Shown here one piece after another: positions 45,996 through 57,109 of a DNA stretch of 64,000 nt. Origin of the DNA: Gnetum montanum (taxonomy: Eukaryota; Streptophyta; Gnetopsida; Gnetales; Gnetaceae); NCBI GenBank assembly GCA_015680685.1, contig MNCI01030296.1, forward strand, positions 321,438 to 385,437, read 5' to 3'. Each line of letters begins with the position of its first letter. Position 1 is the stretch's first letter. A program made the translations under genes and the position numbers. The notes under the pieces are model-generated. The model ran no database searches. It saw nothing but the letters and a program-made list of their open reading frames with translations, and was not told the DNA's origin.

Positions 45996-48250
45996 ATGAA
46001 TCCAAAGAAGAAGAAAAATTATGATATAGTTTTGGTTGAAAAGAAATTTTTTGTCATGCTAATTATAAGCTCTATTTGGAAATATCTTAAGTTAAAGCAC
46101 GTAATCACTTATAACTCAAATTTCTTGGAAGAGAAATTTAAACCTAAGGTATTCAAAAAATTAAAAGTAATCAACTTGGATGAATATGTATAATTTTAGC
46201 TTTCTATGTCAGAATTTTTGCAGATGAAGAAATGAATAAGACATTGCAGACATATTTTGACAGTGTAATAGAAATCTTCTATAAGGGTAAGTCTGCTCAT
46301 TTACTAATTTCTAAAGAGATCATTCACCTAATTGATAATGATAAAAAAAATCTATTTGTCATTTTTGGATACTCAGTCTATTGATCATTAGGTCCTAGTT
46401 TTTGCATTTCAATTCAAATAAGTCCTAGTTGATTATAAGTCCCAACCCTAGGTAAATATTGACCTACTAGTGAAACATATTCATTTCATGTGTAAAGTTT
46501 ATAACACACGGATAGATTGTACTGATCATCATACCATAGTCCAGTGGAGTATCATCAAAATTCTATATTATATTTAAGGTTGGATCTGAAATGCACTTGG
46601 GCAAGAATCATAGTGCATAATTTTTATCGTGCACTTATGTAGGTGAAAGAGGGAGCAAGTAGTAAATTTGATTTTGTAAGCCTTAGTACATTATTGGCAC
46701 AAGAATTTTGCAAAGTTACCCCTATTCAGTTACTTGCTTATGTAGTCATCCTTGTTCTTTTATGAGAAAGTAAGGTCATAAATTTGACCAATAGGGATCA
46801 GATGATGTGCAAAGAAATATCAATTGTAATCATGAAGAAAAAAATTGTTAGATATCTACTAGTACCAACATTAGAGTATAAACATAAAGATTGACCAAGC
46901 AAGCCTTGACACTTACTTTTGAAATTAAGGGTGCTATGAAGAAGCCAAGGAACATATTTAGCATACAAAAATTTACTTTAGAAAAATAGAAGATTCTGAG
47001 TGAGAAGTCCCTGCTTATTCCTCCTTCTAATTACTCTAATATTATGGACATTAATTTGTACATAGGCATTTCAATTTCAAATGCAATTGCTTTAGTTGAA
47101 CATTGATAATTGATTAACCTGAATAAAACATCTTAGAGTCTTAAGGCCTATGTTGATGTAATGACCACTAATATCTACTAGTTGTTAGAAGTACAATATT
47201 ATTTATCATACATATGAATTCATTATTCCTATGAATGGAATAGTAATAAGAAATTTTGGAAATAATTAATTAAAAACTGGAGTAAGGATGCAGATGCTAC
47301 AATTAAGAAGGAAGTATAATATTGGATAGACACTAGGTAATAGAACATATTGAATGATCATGAACTTGTGAGAGTTGTAGTATATTTCTATGTTGAATCA
47401 ATGATTCATTATGTAGTGTTTAGGCAAGTTGTAGATAGCAAAGATGATGAAATTTTAGTGGCTATCAAGAATCTGCCATTGATGTAAAAGAAGAAAGAAA
47501 AATGGGAAATTGTTTTGCACACACAAATTAGTAAATATAAAAATATTAAATCATATTTTTAGAAGTATGCTTATATTGTGGTAGAAAACAAAACATATAT
47601 TAGCCCTAAATTGCAATTACTGAATAATAGAAATAGTTAGATAGCTTTAACTACCAAGGAGAAGGAAAAATTAATTGTGAAGATTGAAGAATAACACTTG
47701 TGAGAGAAAGAAGCATTGAAGGAAAATGCTCAGAAGTTAAAACAGAAGTCAATGAGCTTCACACAAAAAATTAGGAATTAGTGTCAGAACATCAAACAAT
47801 TTAGGTTAATATTTAGAAATCAAAGAAGATAATGCATGCTATAAATTTCATGGCAAATTCATATAAACATTAGTTAATCTCCAAGAAAGAAGAAATGAAA
47901 GCTTCTCTAGTAGAAGTGAAGGAGCTATGAAGAGAGATGGAAGCATTCAAAATCTCAATGAAATAGTAACAACAAGAATCTCCATCCTTGAATCCCTCTT
48001 AGGATGTATCTAAAACTAAAGTATATCCTCCTTTTTCCGTTATTGAATTGATATCTAATTCCATTCTTGTATCCCTTCGTGTTCCCAAAGTATTGCCTTC
48101 AATTGAAGAACTTTTGAATATCTTTGAATTGTTTCTTATCATAGAAATGAAGTCCACTATGTCCATTTCACAAATTGGTACTCCATAATGTACATTTTTC
48201 ATTTTGAAGTTAATGAAGAAAGTGGTTCTTGTGTCTAATCTGTGCTATGT
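45996..48250 (+). pseudogene. Unidentified ORF relic of L1
   Basis: Start MNPKKKKNYDIVLVEKKFFV at 45996, open to 46193. The continuation is recognisable in pieces: KGKSAHLLISKEIIHLIDND near 46290, then FDFVSLSTLLAQEFCKVTPI near 46670. A Lys/Glu-rich helical region follows (about 47640-47780), then PSIEELLNIFELFLIIEMKS near 48090. I recognise no gag, protease, RT or integrase motif. The general plan (N-terminal globular part, charged helical C-terminus) recalls the second ORFs of L2a and L2b. Many stops. Function unknown. Confidence 0.45.
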
Positions 48251-48428
48251 GTTTGTTATTTCTATGAATTCATGAGTGAAGGGGTGTAATTCCATCAATT
48301 CTTATGAAAATATAATGCTTTATGATTGGCTATCATGAAGTATCGTACAATTCGTAAATCATCAATAATGCTCATTAACTTCATTAAAAATAACAAACAA
48401 TGTTACTAAACTAATTCTTAAATGGGAG

Positions 48429-49065
48429 TGTTAGAATATAATCTAAACACAATGTACAATCATTAGTTTCATAACAATCTAAGAATGTTTGTACTCACTT
48501 TTGAACAAGTTGTAACAAAAGGGTGTAACGTATTATGTAAATAATTATGACCATACCCATGGAACATAGGTAGTCATGATCAAGTTATGAAGGAGATGAA
48601 GTAAAGAAAAAGAAGAATAAGTAATAAGGAGTATATAATAATTAAAGAAGATAGTATGAGCAAAAATGATAAATTATAAAAGTAGATATTAGATGAAGCA
48701 TTGCATAGAAAATGATCAGAATAAGAACCATAAGAAATCTAAGTCACATATCCAAAGTAAGAGATACAGTCAGTAGCAAGAAGAATAAAAGAATAAGAGA
48801 AGTCATTATGATCCATAGATTCCTAATGATAATTTGAGGACTAAAAGATCAACAAGTACTTTTTTAGAAAAAGAAATGAAGAAGGATCTAGTTTTCTAAA
48901 TAGGATAAGAAGATTCAAAAGTGAGCCATTTGTAATATTATTTAGTTTCCTAAAGAGGGAGAGAAGATCATTTAGAAGGTTATGATGGAATCATAAAAGA
49001 TGTCTACAAAGAAGGAACAAGATATGTTTGAGGTAGTAGTCTGTAACAAGTCAAGTTATGGATCT
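48429..49065 (+). repeat. 3' LTR of L1, left piece
   Basis: Starts TGTTAGAATATAATC after a polypurine tract AAATGGGAG. It contains the unbroken sequence (about 48590-48600, CAAGTTATGAAGG) into which L2a jumped in the opposite LTR. Interrupted at 49066 by L2b. Confidence 0.87.
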
Positions 49066-50037
49066 TGAGAACTGAGAACTTAGAAGGGGATTGAATAAGT
49101 TCCCCAATTTGAACAACCAAGGCAACCAAAGCTGCACTTAATTTTTACATGGTTCCCCAACTTGGGTACTTCTATACTCAAAGGGTAGAATCCTTGCACA
49201 CCTTTGAACTTTGTTCCTTCAAAAAAAATTTTAAAGTGCACCATAACCTTTACAATGTTTAAGCTCTACTTAGAGTGTTTTCTTGTTGGAAACACACTTA
49301 ACCCCTGCAAGGTTCCAACAAGTCCAAAATGTAGTTTAGAGGATCCCACTACCTTTATAAAGAAGTGAGCTCTTCATAGAGTGTTTTCTCATTGGAAACA
49401 CACTCAACCTCGTAAGGTCCCAATAAGTTCACAAGATGCCTTCTCGCAAGAAGCACATCAACCCCTCATGGATACAAAGAGAGATAAAGAATCAAGGAGA
49501 GAGTGTAATTAACTTCACTAATTCCTTGCAATGAAGCTTTTAATACAAAATACTAATTACAACAAATAGAGGATTAAAGGAACACAAGAAATTCACTTGA
49601 TGTAGACAATGAATATTCTAATGAACAATGCTTGTATAGTGCTTTTCATTTTTACAATAATTTCACCTTATTTTATAACCATTTGCTTTCCAAATACTAC
49701 TTAGAATTTGTTTAATGACTAGGAAATGGCTAGTTGAGATGTCCTATTTGAGCTTGGGACATCTCACTGAAAAATAGCCATATGCAGGTGGAACATCCCA
49801 CTAAAAATTAGAATGTCCTACTTGGGATGTCTACTGTTTTCTTGGGACATTTGGCTTGAAACTTAGTCTTGGTTGAGACTTTCTATCCTCTCAACTTAGT
49901 TCTCATTTTGATACCATGAAAATCTTATCTCAATCATCATGGTCTTGTCTCATTCTTTATTAGCCCTACAAGACCATTCAAAACACATTTTTCACATTCT
50001 CCATTTTGTAAGATTTTGACATACCAAAAGGTTAACA
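49066..50037 (-). repeat. 3' LTR of L2b
   Basis: The plus strand reads TGAGAACTGAGAACTTAGAA at the left edge and AGGTTAACA at the right; it pairs with 54429-55494. It contains GGGACATCCCA / GGGATGTC motifs at about 49740-49850 and a minus-strand TATA-like TTATAAAATA near 49670. Confidence 0.88.
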
Positions 50038-50123
50038 ATCTCTTCCTTTTTGATGATTTCTAAAACTTGAGGAAATGGGTTAGGATATTCCATAATATCA
50101 TATTACTAAGCAATTAAAAAATA

Positions 50124-50126
<3 letters not shown>

Positions 50127-50158
<32 letters not shown>
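50127..50158. repeat. (GT)n microsatellite
   Basis: About 16 GT dinucleotides, close to the polypurine tract of L2b. Simple sequence. Confidence 0.95.
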
Positions 50159-50159
<1 letters not shown>

Positions 50160-50960
50160 CATTAATAATCTAATGATAGCAAAAAAGGCAAAGGAAAATA
50201 AGATGAAGCTTAAAACGGGCACATATCCATTAATTAAAATTACAAGAGGGCAATATAAGAAAATGGCAAAATCAAAAATTGCCCAAAGACTATCCATAGC
50301 TATCCATCTATGCATAATGCAAGAATGAACCATATATAGCTGATATACATATCAAAACCTCCAAAAGTGTATCACAAAAATTGCACATATCAAGATAACA
50401 TGTTCTCATACAACTGTCCACTATTGTATCTCCACATGTATACAACTATCCAAATAGCAACAAAAACTCTCCTCATTTTTGGACATCACCTAAAAGAAGG
50501 GGATCATGTAAAGCCTTTATCCGCTAACCTCCATATCATCATCATCCTTATTAAAGTTGGAAACTACATTACTGGATTGGTAAGTCTCCTTCTCATCATC
50601 ATCATTGCTAGTACTAGAGCTATAGACCTAGTACTCATCATCATTGGAAGAAGATACCATGATAGGAGCTCTTTGAGGATGAAGCTTTACCTAAAACCTC
50701 AATGATAGAGGGAGATGAGATGGATATTGTTGGGAAGATGAATAAATAGCCTTCTTCTAATATGTTTTTGGAGTGACTAGCTCCTAATGTGTTATGGCAC
50801 CAAAAATTTTCTTCATCACTTACTAAAAAGATTTTGGAACATCCTCTTGTATATATGAACTTGGTCCAAGCTGATCAAGATAAGGAATAGACTCCCCTTG
50901 AACATGTGTAGGTGATGCAATAAGATCCTTAGAATTAGGTGCATTTCCTGAGTCATATCC

Positions 50961-52132
50961 TTAGGATGATCCAAATGGTGTAGAATGTCTAGCAATGGCT
51001 AGAATGTCCTCATCATCATCTAAAAAATAAGGAGTAGTAATCTTCTTAAACTTCTGCCCATCTAGAGAAGGTAGAAGGCCTGATGCATCTATTCTCTTAT
51101 GCAAGTAAGAGAGATTTTGTTCAACCATTCCCAAGGTTTTGCCAAAGGGTTTTAGGACCTTCTTTAAGGCTAACTTCACCTGTGCACTTATAGATTTAGA
51201 TCTTTTAAGTTGAGGAGAGGTCCTAGGTGGAGATGTTGCCTGCTTCCTTCTTGCCTTTTGAAGTAGAGAAGATGGGACTTCAAAATCTACAAGTGTGATG
51301 CTTCTCTTTTCTAAAAATTCTATAAGACTCATCTTCCATTTGAGAAGATCCATATCAGGAATAGGAATACCTACCTAATGAATCAATAAGCTGATAAGAA
51401 GAGGATTCTCATAAACCCTCTCTTTGATAAATAAGCCTAGCATGTCCTTGCAAAGAATGTGTCCCAAATCTAATGGTTGTCAATTAGAAGATAGTAGAGA
51501 ATAAAGGCTTGTGCAGGAAAACATAGTTATAGCTTTCTCCTTTAAAATATTGTTATATTAGATAATAAGCAAGAGTGTGGAAGCATCTTGGAACATTTAA
51601 CACCTATACACTTTCCCACTTCTAAGAGACGGAGAATTACCAAAAATTGTGTTACAAAATTCATCATGAGAGACTGGAATCACACCATTGGTAAAGATAT
51701 CATTCATAGAATGTATAGTAATCCTATGCACTTTAGAGCTAGAAATTTCAAAAATAGTATTCACTACTCAAGGCAAAACCTTAATCAAAATTTCCCTAAC
51801 AATATATGTCAAGGCCCCACCAACAACATTAGTAATAGCAATATTACAATAGAATTCACTAATCAATATCTTAGGTATACAATAAGTCATAGACATAATT
51901 AAAACCCAACTAATTGCTTGGAAAATTCCATTAATTTCTTTTGATGACATTGCTAAAAAATGAGATTTCTTTTAAAGACAATGAAGATTGAGCAAGTTAC
52001 CTCAAACCAATGCTAAGCATATGTACAACAAAATTGGGGCTAATAAGTGTTTGTCTTGCTTCTTGAAGCTTCCTTTATGCTTTTTCCCTTACAAGGAGAT
52101 GCCCTTGACATACCAATCTTCTTGTGTACCAT
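50961..52132 (-). pseudogene. Second ORF of L2b, plant 'putative transposon protein' (PTP)-like
   Basis: The minus-strand ATG at 52132 begins MVHKKIGMSRASPCKGKS, basic and Lys/Ser-rich. Further on, PLDLGHILCKDMLGLFIKER followed by VYENPLLISLLIH (51360-51480) has the shape of the segment (Y-LL-G-P-N-G-II...I-...G-L-YP-LIT-LC...GVP) found in proteins annotated as putative plant transposon protein. The last stretch, 50961-51353, is open (MDLLKWKMSLIEFLEKRSIT) and ends with acidic DDDEDILAI. It is broken by stops upstream of 51353. The family's function is not established. Identification rests on this short pattern only. Confidence 0.5.
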
Positions 52133-52244
52133 GGATTTAAGTAAGTATTTCAAGAAATGAACTAGAAATGTAGCATGGAAGAGATCCTACTCGACTTCAC
52201 TGGGATGTCCAAGGCTTGAGTAGGATAAACTGAGAGACAAAAAC

Positions 52245-52435
52245 AATTGGGTTTATATAGACAATGCCCTTACAAGGGTTTTGATTATAGATTGAGATTT
52301 CTTAGAAAAAATGAAACGTCTTACGTAGGTTAATCTTACACATAGTGGGACATTTAAGAATGAAATGGGATGTCCCAGGTGGGATGTCTCACAAAATAGT
52401 GGGACATTCCAACATGAAGTTGGGATTTTCAGGTA
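52245..52435 (-). promoter_or_regulatory. Internal LTR-like promoter ahead of the second ORF of L2b
   Basis: Between gag and the second ORF lie three to four copies of the LTR-specific motif: GTGGGACATT, TGGGATGTCCCAGG, TGGGATGTCTC and GTGGGACATTCC at 52337-52412. In minus orientation a TATA box CTATATAAACC follows at about 52252-52262, then the ATG at 52132. The L2b LTR has the same order (palindromes 55095-55290, TATA near 55025). Confidence 0.5.
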
Positions 52436-52599
52436 AATATGATCTGATAAGAATAAGAGATAAAAGGGTTACTACAAGGACAAATGTAACTATAAAAAAA
52501 AAGCTAAAACCTAATACAAGTTAAGGAAAATTATTACAAATACTTACCTATACTTACCTTGCTTACTATTGAGAGGGTGTGATGTTCATGTAGATTTAT

Positions 52600-54390
52600 A
52601 ATGAGGTTCTCTCTTCGAAGTCACTCCTCTATAATAAGTAAAAATGTCTTGTATTCCATATGTCTGATCTTCCTCTGTAAATTTCTTTGTTGTTTGATCT
52701 ACAGTATGAGTATAAGTTCTTTCTTCCTTCTCCTTCTGTTTGATCCTTCATACTTTTTTGACTTGTAAGGTATTCTTTCTAAGAATCTTGGGATAAGACT
52801 AAGGAGTCATATTCTATGTCCAAGTATTCCTATGAGAATGTTTCATTTTTAAATGATAATTTAAGTTTTTATGCCAAAACTTACCACAATAATAACACTT
52901 AATTTTTCTTACTTAAGCAAGATGATCAAACATTAGAGTGTAGTCCCATTTGGATGAAGTGCTTGAGGAACTCTCAATTTGTTGTTGGCTTTTTAATTGA
53001 ATTTTGTCATGTGGATCTCTTCTTTGTCCTAAGACTATTCTAAGGATCTCCTTTTCTTTGATATGTCTCTTATTTATAAGTTTTGTATTTGCAAACTCTT
53101 TTTCAATATGCTCACATGAGGATGTTAGTTTTTGATTCTCAGCCTTTAGGTCTAAGTTTTCTTGTGAGAGATTTAAGTATTTTTGATTGAGTTAGGATAA
53201 CTATAAATCTTTATCATTTAAGGTCCTCTTTAATTTAATGCATAGACCTTGAAAATATATAGTTTCATTGCATAATAAGTTATATCTTTCTTCAATAGTT
53301 CCTTTTGGTTCTTTAGTTTTCATCACTGAATCTTCTTCAATAAGAGCCATATAGATAAGATGTGATCATGATGAGGTGTCATATGTTTCATCTTCACTTT
53401 GTTCATCATCCTAGCTTATATAAATATTTTTCTTTTTGTATTAGCTTTAGGTTGGTTCTTCTTTGGAGACCTATCAAAACTTGGACATTTAGAGGTCACA
53501 TGTCCCCTACCATCACAAATTCAACAATCTATAGAGGATGCATCAAGATTTTAACTTTTAAAATTATTACCTCTTTTCTTACCTTTGATGCTAGATTGGT
53601 TGAAGTGCTTGTCTTTTCCTGCAAGTAATCTTTGAATTCTCCTAGACAAGATAGTTAATTCATCTTCACTATTTGCTTCATGTTCAAGTGGCTTCTTCTC
53701 CTTTGATGAACTTTTAAGGATAATAGGCTTTTCTTTGATAGCACCCTTACTAATGAGATTCATCTCATAAGTAATGAGTGCACTTCGAAGCTATTTGAAT
53801 TTTAGTATCAAGTAATCTCTAATTTCCTCCATGGCTATGACTTTTGGTTTAAACTTAAGCTGCAATGTTCTAATAAGTTTAATAATCACATTGCTTTTAG
53901 GTAAATCTTTTCTTGTCCCATGAATGGCTACAACTAAATCATTTGCTCTAGAAAATAGTCCTTAATTTTCTCTCACTCTTTCATTTTAAGTTTATCATAC
54001 TCACTTTGTAATACTAGAAGCTTATATTACTTAACAACATATGTATCTTTATTTATTCCTTCTAGAGTTTCCCAAATTTCTTTAATAGTTTTGCCTCTAG
54101 CTACTCTATTAATTTCAGATTTACTCAAAGCACAATAAAGATAGTTTTTTGCTTTTGAATCAAACATGAACTTGTCCTTTTCATATTGTGTTCATTTGTT
54201 TCTTACCTTTGTAGCTCTTATGATGTTGTCAATGGATGGAGTATAATATTTAAGAATGGACTCCTAGATTTTGAACTCCATGGATTCAAAGAATCCTTGC
54301 ATTTTAGCCTTCCAATACATGAAGTCAATCTAATGGAACATTAGTGGCTTATTGTATGATGTCCCTTGGATTGTTCACTTTTGATATGTT
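52600..54390 (-). pseudogene. Copia gag relic of L2b
   Basis: The minus strand reads IQGTSYNKPLMFH, then IDFMYWKAKMQGFFESMEFK (54240-54390), AKNYLYCALSKSEINRVARG followed by KTIKEIWETLEG (54070-54150), EDELTILSRRIQRLLAGKDK (53590-53680), and a zinc knuckle C-x-I-C-DGRGHVTSKC (about 53500-53530) in which the Trp codon is now TGA. A long coiled coil follows (NQKYLNLSQENLDLKAENQK near 53150), then a second Cys motif CYYCGKFWHKN (about 52890). This order is that of Copia gag proteins of the UBN2 type. Several TAG/TGA stops; not functional. Confidence 0.85.
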
Positions 54391-54414
54391 AAACTTCAAA
54401 AATGAGAGTACCAA

Positions 54415-54426
54415 GCTCTAATACCA
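54415..54426 (-). other. Primer-binding site of L2b
   Basis: The minus strand reads TGGTATTAGAGC, one transition from the initiator-Met site TGGTATCAGAGC, two bases inside the 5' LTR edge. It fixes the element's orientation. Confidence 0.85.
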
Positions 54427-54428
54427 CT

Positions 54429-55494
54429 TGAGGACTAAGAACTTAAAAGGGGATTGAATAAGTTTCCCAAGTCGAACAACCAAGACAACAAAATAGCACA
54501 TAATTTTTACATGGTTTTCCAACTTGGGTACTTTCACACTTGGAAGATAGAATCCTTGTACACCTCTGGACTTTGTTCCTTTAAAAAGTGATTTAAATAA
54601 CACCATAAACTTTACAACATTTGATCTTTGCTCAAAGTGCTTTCTCACCAAAAACACACTCAACCCCGTAAGGTCCCAATAAGCTCAAAATGTGGTTTAG
54701 AGGATCCTGATACCTTTATAAAGAAGTGAGCTCTACATAGAGCATTTTCTCATTGAAAAAATACTCAACCTTGCAAGGTCCAAATAAGCTCACAAGATGC
54801 CTTCTCGCAAGAAGCACATCAATCCCTTAGGGCTACAAAGAGAGAAATAGAATCAAGGAGAGAGTGTAACTAACTTTACAAATTCGTTACAATGAAGCTC
54901 TTGATACCAAATACAAATTACAAGAAATAGAGAACCGAAGGAACACAACAAATTTACTTGATCTAGATAATGAATATTCCAATGAACTATGCTTGTATAG
55001 TGTTTTTTCTTTTTATAAGAATTCCTCTCTATTTTATAGTGTTTTTACTTTCCAAATATTACTTAGAATTCATGCAACAACTAGGAAATGGCTGGTTGGG
55101 ATATCCTATTTAAGCATGGGATGTTTCACTAACCTAGCAATATGAAGGTGGGATGTCCCACTAAAAATTGGAACATCTCACTTGGGATGTCCCAGGTAGG
55201 ATGTCCTAACAACATTTGGGACGTCTGCTATTTTCTTGGGCTATTTGCCCTAAAACTTAGTCTTCACCTCTGGGATGTCTACTGATGTTCTAAGACATCT
55301 AGGTAGATACCGAAACATCTTTTTTTTTTGGCTTGTATGCTTCATCCATCATTGAAATCTTCCATCTTGGTTGAGACTTTTTTTTTGGTATCATGAAGCT
55401 CTTGTCTCATTCTTTCTTAGACTTACAAGACCATTCAAAACACATTTTCCTCATTCTCCATTTTATAAGGTTTTGACAAACCAAAAGGTCATTG
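54429..55494 (-). repeat. 5' LTR of L2b
   Basis: 1066 bases, left edge TGAGGACTAAGAACTT. U3 (55095-55290) carries at least six GGGATGTCC-type motifs, including GTGGGATGTCCCAC at 55148-55161. The minus-strand TATA box CTATAAAATA is near 55028. Confidence 0.88.
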
Positions 55495-55499
55495 GATCT

Positions 55500-55815
55500 C
55501 TAAGTAACCGAGAAGGCCTAGCTCACATAAGATTGACCAACTGGAAAAATTTCCATTAGAATTATCTTGAGAAATAGGTAAAGGTAGACATTGTAAGGAT
55601 GTATCCATGAAGAATAAGAAAGACATGTTATGAAGAAGAGATTCATAACAAAATAAGAAGACATTAATAATGACTATAAAAATGTAAACAATAATATTAT
55701 AAGAGATATATTAATGGATTACTTAATCAAAAAGTTATAGGTAAAGTCTTATCATAACCGAAATGATCCTAATATAATTAAAGTTATCCTAGAGAAAAAC
55801 ACATGAAATCTAATA
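55500..55815 (+). repeat. 3' LTR of L1, right piece
   Basis: Continues the L1 LTR after L2b, matching 44694-45010 (GACCAACTGGAAAAATTTCC; AAAATAAGAAGACAT). It ends AAATCTAATA at 55815, followed by the ATGTC target duplication. Confidence 0.85.
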
Positions 55816-57109
55816 ATGTCATTTGGTCTGTATAATGTTCCTACTATGTTCCAATTTTTAGTTATTAAAATCTTCAAAATGTATATTAGTATTAGTGTGA
55901 AGGTATTTATGGATGACATATCTATCTATGTGTCAAACTTTGAGCAAGAACTAGATCAACTAGAGTAGGTAATAAAGAGATGTGTGGAGATAAATCTAAA
56001 ACTCAAGTAGTAGAAAGCCATCTCATGATCTAGGAGGAAATTATCTTAGAGCATTGGATTTAAAAGAGGAACACTGAATTAGATCCTGAGAAGATCAAAG
56101 TCATCCAAGAAATCATTTAATGACCTCAAGCTATTAAAGATGTATGGTTATGCTGGGATACACTAGGTATTATAGGTGCTTCATTGAGGAATTTTTAAAT
56201 ATTGTGAAACTATTAGTGAACTCACCTAGAAGGATGCATCCTTCATTTGGATAGAAGATTATGAGAAGATTGTAGAGCTTCTCAAGTAAATATTCATAGA
56301 AACTCCAATTTTATAAGTACTAGACTGATCATGGTTTTTGCACATTATGACTAATACATTCAACTATGTATTGGAAGTCATGATTATGTAGTTCGATGAT
56401 AAAAAACATCCATTTTACATCCACTTCATAAGTAGAATCATTATAGGCGTACAACTTAGCTATATCGCATCTAAAAAAGAGCTAAAAATAGTGGTGTATG
56501 CACTTTAAAAGTTTAGGCAATATGTGCTAGGCTATCTAATATTTATGCACACAATCACAATGCAATTTGATTCTTGTTGATTAAGCAAATGATGAGCTTC
56601 TAAATCATTTAGTGACTAGTGGCTTACAAGAGTTCAACATCATGATGATTGATAAGAAAGAAACACAAAAATGTTATTGTAAATCATTTGTTTCAATTAT
56701 AATGGGATGAAAAGGTTGATGAAGAACCCTTATTTGATTACCTTTTGGATGAACCTTTATTTGTAAAGTCTACTATATCTTCCTTATGAATAATCATTCT
56801 TTGGTTGGCTGAGTATCCCACTTATTTGAAGGAACAAAAAATTCCTTTTGAATGGGACAAACAAAAGATCCAACAATTTCTTCACCAATCTAAGCACTTT
56901 ATAAAAATAGAGGGAAATCTCTATAGAATCTATGCAGATGGCCTAGTTCACTAATGTATTCTAGAGAATCAACTCATAAATTTGTAATGTATGCATGAAG
57001 AATCATGTGATGGCCACTATGTATAATAAAGAATGATCATTAAAATTTTCATGACTTGGTACTTTTGACCAATGCTTTTTAGGGATTTGCCAAATCTTGC
57101 AAATATTAT
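55816..57109 (+). pseudogene. Ty3/gypsy pol relic, part 2 (RT, RNase H, integrase start)
   Basis: Resumes the frame cut at 34861: FGLYNVPTMFQFLVIKIFKM and VFMDDISIYV (the YxDD box as FMDD, about 55905). The connection and RNase H-like region follows (FIWIEDYEKIVELL; LSYIASKKELKIVVYAL, RQYVLGYLIFMHT at about 56455-56550). A start of the integrase zinc-binding region is seen (MHEESCDGHY near 56990, then PMLFRDLPNLAN near 57080). Element C inserts at 57110. Dense stops. This is the only sense-oriented pol in the window. Confidence 0.85.

Larger units (their letters stand above)
49066..55494 (-). mobile_element. Element L2b: Copia-type gag plus second ORF element
   Basis: Minus-strand element with LTRs 49066-50037 and 54429-55494 and target duplication GATCT (49061-49065 and 55495-55499). 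The primer site is TGGTATTAGAGC (minus strand, 54415-54426) and the polypurine tract is AAAAAGGAAGAGA (minus strand, about 50038-50052). The interior has a Copia gag (52600-54390) and a second ORF (50961-52132). No integrase, RT or RNase H is seen, so it is non-autonomous. The L1 LTR sequence resumes at 55500 in register. Confidence 0.9.
34862..55815 (+). mobile_element. Element L1: non-autonomous LTR element carrying two nested insertions
   Basis: The LTRs are 34862-35021 plus 44219-45010, and 48429-49065 plus 55500-55815. They start T(G/C)TTAGAATATAA and end near AAATATAACA (3' copy AAATCTAATA). The target duplication is ATGTT (34857-34861) / ATGTC (55816-55820), one base different, and lies within reverse-transcriptase codons of the Ty3 relic. 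The interior is only 45011-48428, so no pol was ever within this copy's bounds. L2a sits in the 5' LTR and L2b in the 3' LTR. A TATA box-like TATATAATA occurs at the same place in both LTRs (near 44266 and 48636). A Copia-type start and an iMet-type primer site suggest Copia affinity (inference). Confidence 0.85.
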
